From CAVBBU01 sp963593765 (GTDB lineage: Bacteria > Bacillota > Clostridia > Lachnospirales > Lachnospiraceae): a stretch of 9,225 nt of DNA. A model generated the notes under the pieces. The model had not been told where the DNA came from and ran no database searches. It worked only from the letters and a program-made list of their open reading frames with translations. The position numbers and the translations under genes are program-made. The DNA lies in contig CAVBBU010000081.1 of the NCBI GenBank assembly GCA_963593765.1, forward strand, positions 1 to 9,225, in the 5' to 3' direction. Shown piece by piece: positions 6,138 through 9,225 of the stretch (positions are counted from its first letter, which is position 1; each line of letters starts with the position of its first letter).

Positions 6138-6844
6138 ATAATTGGGCTTAGCTTTTTATATAGCATCATCGTGATGGCAGATACAACTGTTCCCTTGATT
6201 AGATTAAGTGGTACAACGCACATAAGCACTAGCGTATTAATATCCTTAACAGAGCTATTAATCGCTGTTGCCATACCAACAAGTGCATCTATAGGAAGAC
6301 CGTAAAGCTGTGCAAACTTTGGAAGCAGATATATGGCATTAAACATAGATCCAAATACCGTCATTATTAATGTTCCTGTAATGCTTCCAGCTATAGCATT
6401 TTTCTTAGTCTTTTTTAGCATATATATTATGCTAGCAGGAAGTATCATACTACAGCCTACGCAGAAGTTCGCAAGCTCTCCAACAAATGCAGTTGAGGTA
6501 GATTTAAAAAGCAGCTTTAGTATAACCTTACAAAACTCTGTAAGCACGCCTGCCACCGGTCCAAAGGCAAAGCTTATTATAAGCACTGGTACCTCTGATA
6601 GGTCTAGCTTATAAAAGCTTGGTGCAAATGGCATGGGAATTTCAAATAGCATCAAAATACTGCTAATAGCAGAAAACAAGCCTACCATAGCTATACATCT
6701 GGTAGATAATATTCTACCTCTATAGCCGGCACGCTTGCTTTTAATCTTTTGAAATATATAGGCAACTAAAACTATCCCTACTACTATTGCCAAAAACTCC
6801 ACAAAAAAAACAACATTGTCTGTTAGCTGTGCTAAAAAGCTCAT
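6119..6844 (-). CDS. ribU: Riboflavin ECF transporter S component (RibU-like)
   Basis: Membrane substrate-binding subunit that would bind riboflavin and use a shared ECF energising module (EcfA, EcfA', EcfT) encoded elsewhere. From the ATG at 6844 it has 241 residues. The RibU core shows FYKLDLSEVPVLI (77-89), FGPVAGVLTEFCKVILK (94-110) and STAFVGELANFCVG (117-130), with about six hydrophobic segments from residue 48 on. An extra hydrophobic segment at about 12-31 precedes this core, making it longer than the usual 190-200 residues. A longer frame opens at 6907, but its first 21 codons lie in the FMN aptamer; AAGGAGG (6849-6855) fixes the start at 6844. The upstream FMN riboswitch independently supports riboflavin as substrate. 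Confidence 0.92.
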   Translation of the reverse strand: MSFLAQLTDNVVFFVEFLAIVVGIVLVAYIFQKIKSKRAGYRGRILSTRCIAMVGLFSAISSILMLFEIPMPFAPSFYKLDLSEVPVLIISFAFGPVAGVLTEFCKVILKLLFKSTSTAFVGELANFCVGCSMILPASIIYMLKKTKKNAIAGSITGTLIMTVFGSMFNAIYLLPKFAQLYGLPIDALVGMATAINSSVKDINTLVLMCVVPLNLIKGTVVSAITMMLYKKLSPIIKNGEH

Positions 6845-6848
6845 TTTT

Positions 6849-6855
6849 CCTCCTT
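6849..6855 (-). promoter_or_regulatory. Shine-Dalgarno of ribU, inside riboswitch P1 strand
   Basis: AAGGAGG ends 4 nt before the ATG at 6844. GAAGGA (6851-6856), which contains most of it, can pair with TTCTTC at the 5' end of the aptamer, so the site decides the start and is probably the regulated element. Confidence 0.75.
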
Positions 6856-6960
6856 CTCCCATCCAGACTATACTGTCGGTTTCGGAATTACGCCGAATCA
6901 ACTGCATTGCAGCTCGCGGACTTTACCGCCGGTAGGGAATCTCACCCTGCCCCGAAGAAT
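6851..6960 (-). ncRNA. FMN riboswitch (RFN element)
   Basis: Reading the minus strand from about 6958, the conserved blocks come in order: CTTCGGGGCAGGGTGA, TTCCCTACCGGCGGTA, AGTCCGCGAGC, then a variable arm, then GATTCGG, TTCCGAAACCGACAGTATAG and GTCTGGATG. These are the core blocks of the FMN aptamer. The closing helix P1 is TTCTTC with GAAGGA (one G-T wobble). High FMN should stabilise the aptamer and lower expression of the riboflavin transporter. No separate terminator hairpin with a T run lies between aptamer and ATG, so control is likely translational through the ribosome binding site (inference). Confidence 0.96.
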
Positions 6961-7019
6961 TATTTTATTTTTAGTTATATCGCAGTTCTCTTATTAAGCT
7001 GCATCTACAACCTCTAATT

Positions 7020-7048
7020 AAGATACCCTATATGCATGGATTTTTCAA
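7020..7048 (-). promoter_or_regulatory. Promoter of the FMN-riboswitch/ribU transcript
   Basis: On the minus strand -35 TTGAAA (7043-7048) and -10 TATCTT (7020-7025) are 17 bp apart. Transcription would start near 7013, giving a leader of about 170 nt that contains the complete aptamer. It lies between the glycosyltransferase stop (7106) and the aptamer, so ribU is probably transcribed independently. Confidence 0.65.
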
Positions 7049-7075
7049 GTGGTATTTTCCCCAACTATCTCCACG

Positions 7076-7095
7076 CCATATCTGGCCTTATCTGG
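7076..7095 (-). repeat. Tandem 10-bp direct repeat upstream of the ribU promoter
   Basis: The minus strand reads CCAGATAAGG followed at once by CCAGATATGG, two copies differing at one base, about 28 bp upstream of the -35 box. It could be a regulator site or chance; no matching copy was seen elsewhere in the window. Confidence 0.35.
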
Positions 7096-7105
7096 TTATT
7101 TATAA

Positions 7106-7597
7106 TTATTTATCTCCAACTCTCTCACTAATTATATATCTTGGTCTATGCTTTGTTTCCATATATATCTTTCCTATATATTGCCCTACCACGCCAAGAC
7201 TGATTAGCTGAATCCCTCCTAGCATACAGGTAATACATATCATACTTGCCCAGCCAGAAACTGTCGCTCCTCTTATATATGAAATCAAGGCATATATAAC
7301 CCCTATAAAGCTAACAAACGAAACAAAAATCCCAAGCATTGTGATTATACTTAATGGCTTAATACTAAGGCTAGTAATTCCGTCAAATGCAAGTGAAAGC
7401 ATCTTACTTAATGGATAATGGCTCTCGCCTGCAATTCGCTCATGCCTCTCATAATAAACGCTCGTGCTTTTAAAACCAACCAGAGGAATCATGCCTCTCA
7501 AAAATAAATTCACTTCTCCAAACTGTGCAAATTCATCTAGTACCCTTGATGAAATTAGCCTATAGTCTGCATGATTAAATACAACCTCTGCTCCCAT
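7106..7597 (-). CDS. Glycosyltransferase C-terminal fragment, two membrane helices
   Basis: The frame is open from the G tract (about 7690) to the stop at 7106; the first ATG in it is at 7597 and gives 163 residues. It has no convincing ribosome binding site and is unlikely to be a real start. The piece carries YYERHERIAGESHYPLSKM (48-66), typical of GtrB-like enzymes, then two hydrophobic segments (about 81-108 and 117-141) and the usual ending VGQYIGKIYMETKHRPRYII. It lacks the nucleotide-sugar binding part and cannot act alone. Confidence 0.75.
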   Translation of the reverse strand: MGAEVVFNHADYRLISSRVLDEFAQFGEVNLFLRGMIPLVGFKSTSVYYERHERIAGESHYPLSKMLSLAFDGITSLSIKPLSIITMLGIFVSFVSFIGVIYALISYIRGATVSGWASMICITCMLGGIQLISLGVVGQYIGKIYMETKHRPRYIISERVGDK

Positions 7598-7668
7598 CGC
7601 ATTAAGCAGCCTATAAAAGCTCTCTGCTGTAAATCTCTTAAAGAAGGTATCTGTATTTCTCTTACTTC

Positions 7669-8115
7669 TTACTCCATATACAACCTCGTACCCCCCCTAT
7701 AACAATCTATCATCTCTTCCATCGCTTTTATATCATCCTGACCATCGCAGTCTATAGATATAGTAATATCACATTTATCCTTAGAATCTAAAAGTCCAGC
7801 TAGTACAGCATTTTGGTGGCCTCTGTTTCTACTTAAGCATATACCTGCAAAATGCTTGCTCTCTGTTGATAGCCTCGTAATAATCTCCCATGTACTATCC
7901 CTGCTGCCATCATTTACAAAAATGATCTTGCTCCTTAAATCAATCTTTCCTTTATTTATCAGGCTGCTTAGCTCATCTAAAAACAGCTTCGCTGTAATAG
8001 GCAAAACCCTCTCCTCGTTGTAGCATGGAATAATAATATTTAGTATAGGCAAATCATTTTTCTTTTCCGCAGGCTTCGCACTCTCTTCTGCTATTTGACT
8101 ATCCCTTATATCCAT
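7669..8115 (-). CDS. Glycosyltransferase N-terminal catalytic fragment
   Basis: Holds the GT-A start: NIIIPCYNEE (26-35), FVNDGSRDST (66-75), LSRNRGHQNAVLAGL (94-108) and the metal/nucleotide-binding IDCDGQDD (121-128). After the seven-G run the frame reads out of family as TRLYME and stops at 7669, 148 residues in total. The ATG at 8115 has a weak GGAG 10 nt upstream; the preceding gene stops at 8134, so the two are one operon. Without the downstream half the acceptor side and membrane anchor are missing. Confidence 0.8.
   Translation of the reverse strand: MDIRDSQIAEESAKPAEKKNDLPILNIIIPCYNEERVLPITAKLFLDELSSLINKGKIDLRSKIIFVNDGSRDSTWEIITRLSTESKHFAGICLSRNRGHQNAVLAGLLDSKDKCDITISIDCDGQDDIKAMEEMIDCYRGGTRLYME
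7691..7697 (-). other. Seven-G homopolymer at the glycosyltransferase frameshift
   Basis: The minus strand reads TATAGGGGGGGTACGAG. Seven G give a premature stop; eight would restore the family reading frame. In the present frame the bases G GGG GGT also sit in the right phase for a -1 slippery heptamer. Confidence 0.85.
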
Positions 8116-8133
8116 AGTTTTTAGGCTCCATTT

Positions 8134-9225
8134 CTAATCAAGCATTAATTCTATCGCATCCCAAACCTCTGCCGTCTCAAAGCCAAGTCTCCAGCAAGCC
8201 ACCCCAGCAAGATCATTTTCCTTTATAAGACCTAGCTTAAGCTCTAGTGAGTCTATATCCTCTATCCACATGTATTGCTTTCCTGAGGTAGTTGTTACCT
8301 CTGCATAATTTTGCTTAGCATTTTCATCCCATGTAACAGTAGCCGAATTCTCTGCTATCCATTCATCTTCCTTATTTATTCCCATAGCACTGCTGCCGAG
8401 GCTACTCCCACCTTCCGACCAAAGTCTTGTATAAAATGGAATTGCATTAATTAGCTTACTACTTGAAACCTCGTTTAGACTATCCTCTATGCCCTGCTTT
8501 ACAAAGCTATATGATGCCACGCTTCCTGCACTGCTTCCCGCATAATGCTCGTCATAGCCCATATTTATCACATAGTCAGCAACTATTCCCTGCTCCTCTC
8601 TGTCATAGTGAGAATTATAGCTAGCATAGTTTGGATTATCTACAGACAAAACCAATCCCTTGTTTCTGCAAAATACCGAAAGCTCCCTTATAAATTGTAT
8701 ATAATGCGATGCTGTGTTGCTGCTTATAGTTTCAAAGTCAACATTTATTCCGTCTATATTATATGCTATTGCGGTATCTATAAGCTGCTCTATAAGCCTT
8801 TGCCTGCTGCTGGTTTTAGAAAGCACGCTATAGGTATCACCATCACCGCTAAAATTATCTACCAATGCCCAAACCTGTATCCCTTTATCATGCAGCTTTG
8901 TTACATAGTCACTGCTTGCGTATGAGGATATATTGCCCTCGTTATCCGAAAGAGAAAACCATGTGGGTGAGATAACATTGACACCTTTTGCATTTTGAAG
9001 AAGAGTATCTATATTCTTATTTGCACTCATATTTGTTACCTGATGCCAAGCAAGAACAACCTTGCCTTCCATGCTTATGCTTGTATATACCGGCTCTATA
9101 TATGAGCTTACTCTCTCGCTGGTCTTTTTTCTTTTTAGCTTTTTAGCCTGCACAAAGCCCATATAGCCATCCTCAGTTACTACCTTGTACCAGCCACTTT
9201 CCTCGTTGTAGTTTTCATTATCTAC
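8134..9225 (-). CDS. SH3b-GH18 family protein (5' end beyond window)
   Basis: Probable envelope-associated glycoside hydrolase of the GH18 fold, in the branch that includes spore-cortex and wall hydrolases such as YaaH. The 363 visible residues run open through the right edge. Residues 1-30 (GWYKVVTEDGYMGFVQA) look like the end of a bacterial SH3 domain, so the Met at 9162 is inside that domain and is not the start. A basic linker (29-35) leads to the GH18 domain (about 55-361). The catalytic signature is DGINVDFE at 158-165, with D163 and the acid E165 present; SVDNPNY, VINMGYDEHY (219-228) and ACWRLGFE (343-350) follow as barrel strands. A signal peptide or membrane anchor is expected upstream but not visible. 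Substrate (peptidoglycan, chitin or another polymer) cannot be told from this. Confidence 0.88.
   Translation of the reverse strand, partial: VDNENYNEESGWYKVVTEDGYMGFVQAKKLKRKKTSERVSSYIEPVYTSISMEGKVVLAWHQVTNMSANKNIDTLLQNAKGVNVISPTWFSLSDNEGNISSYASSDYVTKLHDKGIQVWALVDNFSGDGDTYSVLSKTSSRQRLIEQLIDTAIAYNIDGINVDFETISSNTASHYIQFIRELSVFCRNKGLVLSVDNPNYASYNSHYDREEQGIVADYVINMGYDEHYAGSSAGSVASYSFVKQGIEDSLNEVSSSKLINAIPFYTRLWSEGGSSLGSSAMGINKEDEWIAENSATVTWDENAKQNYAEVTTTSGKQYMWIEDIDSLELKLGLIKENDLAGVACWRLGFETAEVWDAIELMLD

Larger units (their letters stand above)
7106..8115 (-). pseudogene. Family 2 glycosyltransferase, frameshifted (GtrB/DPM-like)
   Basis: Taken as a whole this is one gene broken in the middle. 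The two halves join into a family 2 glycosyltransferase of about 336 residues if one G is added to the seven-G run at 7691-7697. The restored join reads DCYRGGYEVVYGVRSKRNTD, and the frame then continues through AESFYRLLNAMGAEVVF into the C-terminal half without a stop. Such enzymes transfer a sugar from a nucleotide sugar to undecaprenyl phosphate at the membrane. The length, the order of motifs and the two C-terminal membrane segments all fit the family. It follows the SH3b-GH18 gene by 18 nt. It may be a true pseudogene, a phase-off state, a slippage-decoded gene or a base-call error. Confidence 0.8.

Noticed and set aside
8545..8925. 126-codon plus-strand frame
   Set aside because: Antisense shadow of the GH18 domain, including its catalytic motif; no independent support.
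9160..9162. ATG at 9162 as the start of the GH18 gene
   Set aside because: The frame continues upstream to the window edge, encoding SH3b-like sequence (GWYKVVTEDGY), so this Met is internal.

Overview
The window looks like chromosomal DNA from a low-to-moderate GC anaerobic Firmicute, most likely class Clostridia and plausibly Lachnospiraceae. This rests on the AT-rich intergenic DNA, strong AGGAGG-type ribosome binding sites, heavy use of ATA, AGA and CTT codons, an FMN riboswitch in front of an ECF-type riboflavin transporter, a DUF4153-type membrane protein and an SH3b-GH18 wall hydrolase. The genus cannot be fixed from the sequence alone. Most genes lie on the minus strand; the only clear plus-strand gene is asnA.

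Layout, left to right. (1) Positions 1-433: a flavodoxin gene on the minus strand, cut by the window edge. Its promoter has a 19-bp spacer filled by a perfect palindrome, the signature of MerR-family control. (2) 434-670: intergenic DNA with that promoter and four exact 11-bp-period repeats. (3) 671-2530: a DUF4153-like polytopic membrane protein. (4) 2653-4859: a compact minus-strand operon sua5 - dCMP deaminase - nth, covering tRNA t6A synthesis, dUMP supply and base-excision repair. (5) 4860-5021: a divergent control region with an AT-rich inverted repeat carrying a TATAAT on each strand. (6) 5022-6029: asnA (ammonia-dependent asparagine synthetase) on the plus strand, ending in a terminator whose right arm lies inside the 3' end of the convergent gene. 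(7) 6119-7048: ribU-like riboflavin ECF S-component with an FMN riboswitch and a good sigma-70 type promoter. (8) 7106-9225: an envelope-related pair on the minus strand, made of an SH3b-GH18 protein (open at the right edge) followed by a GtrB/DPM-like family 2 glycosyltransferase that is split by a frameshift at a run of seven G.

The content is mainly housekeeping with small regulatory surprises rather than a new multi-gene system. The points most worth a second look are the G-tract frameshift in the glycosyltransferase (phase variation, slippage or sequencing error), the riboswitch whose P1 helix appears to include the Shine-Dalgarno sequence itself, the MerR-type flavodoxin promoter without a regulator gene beside it, and the 11-bp repeat array.
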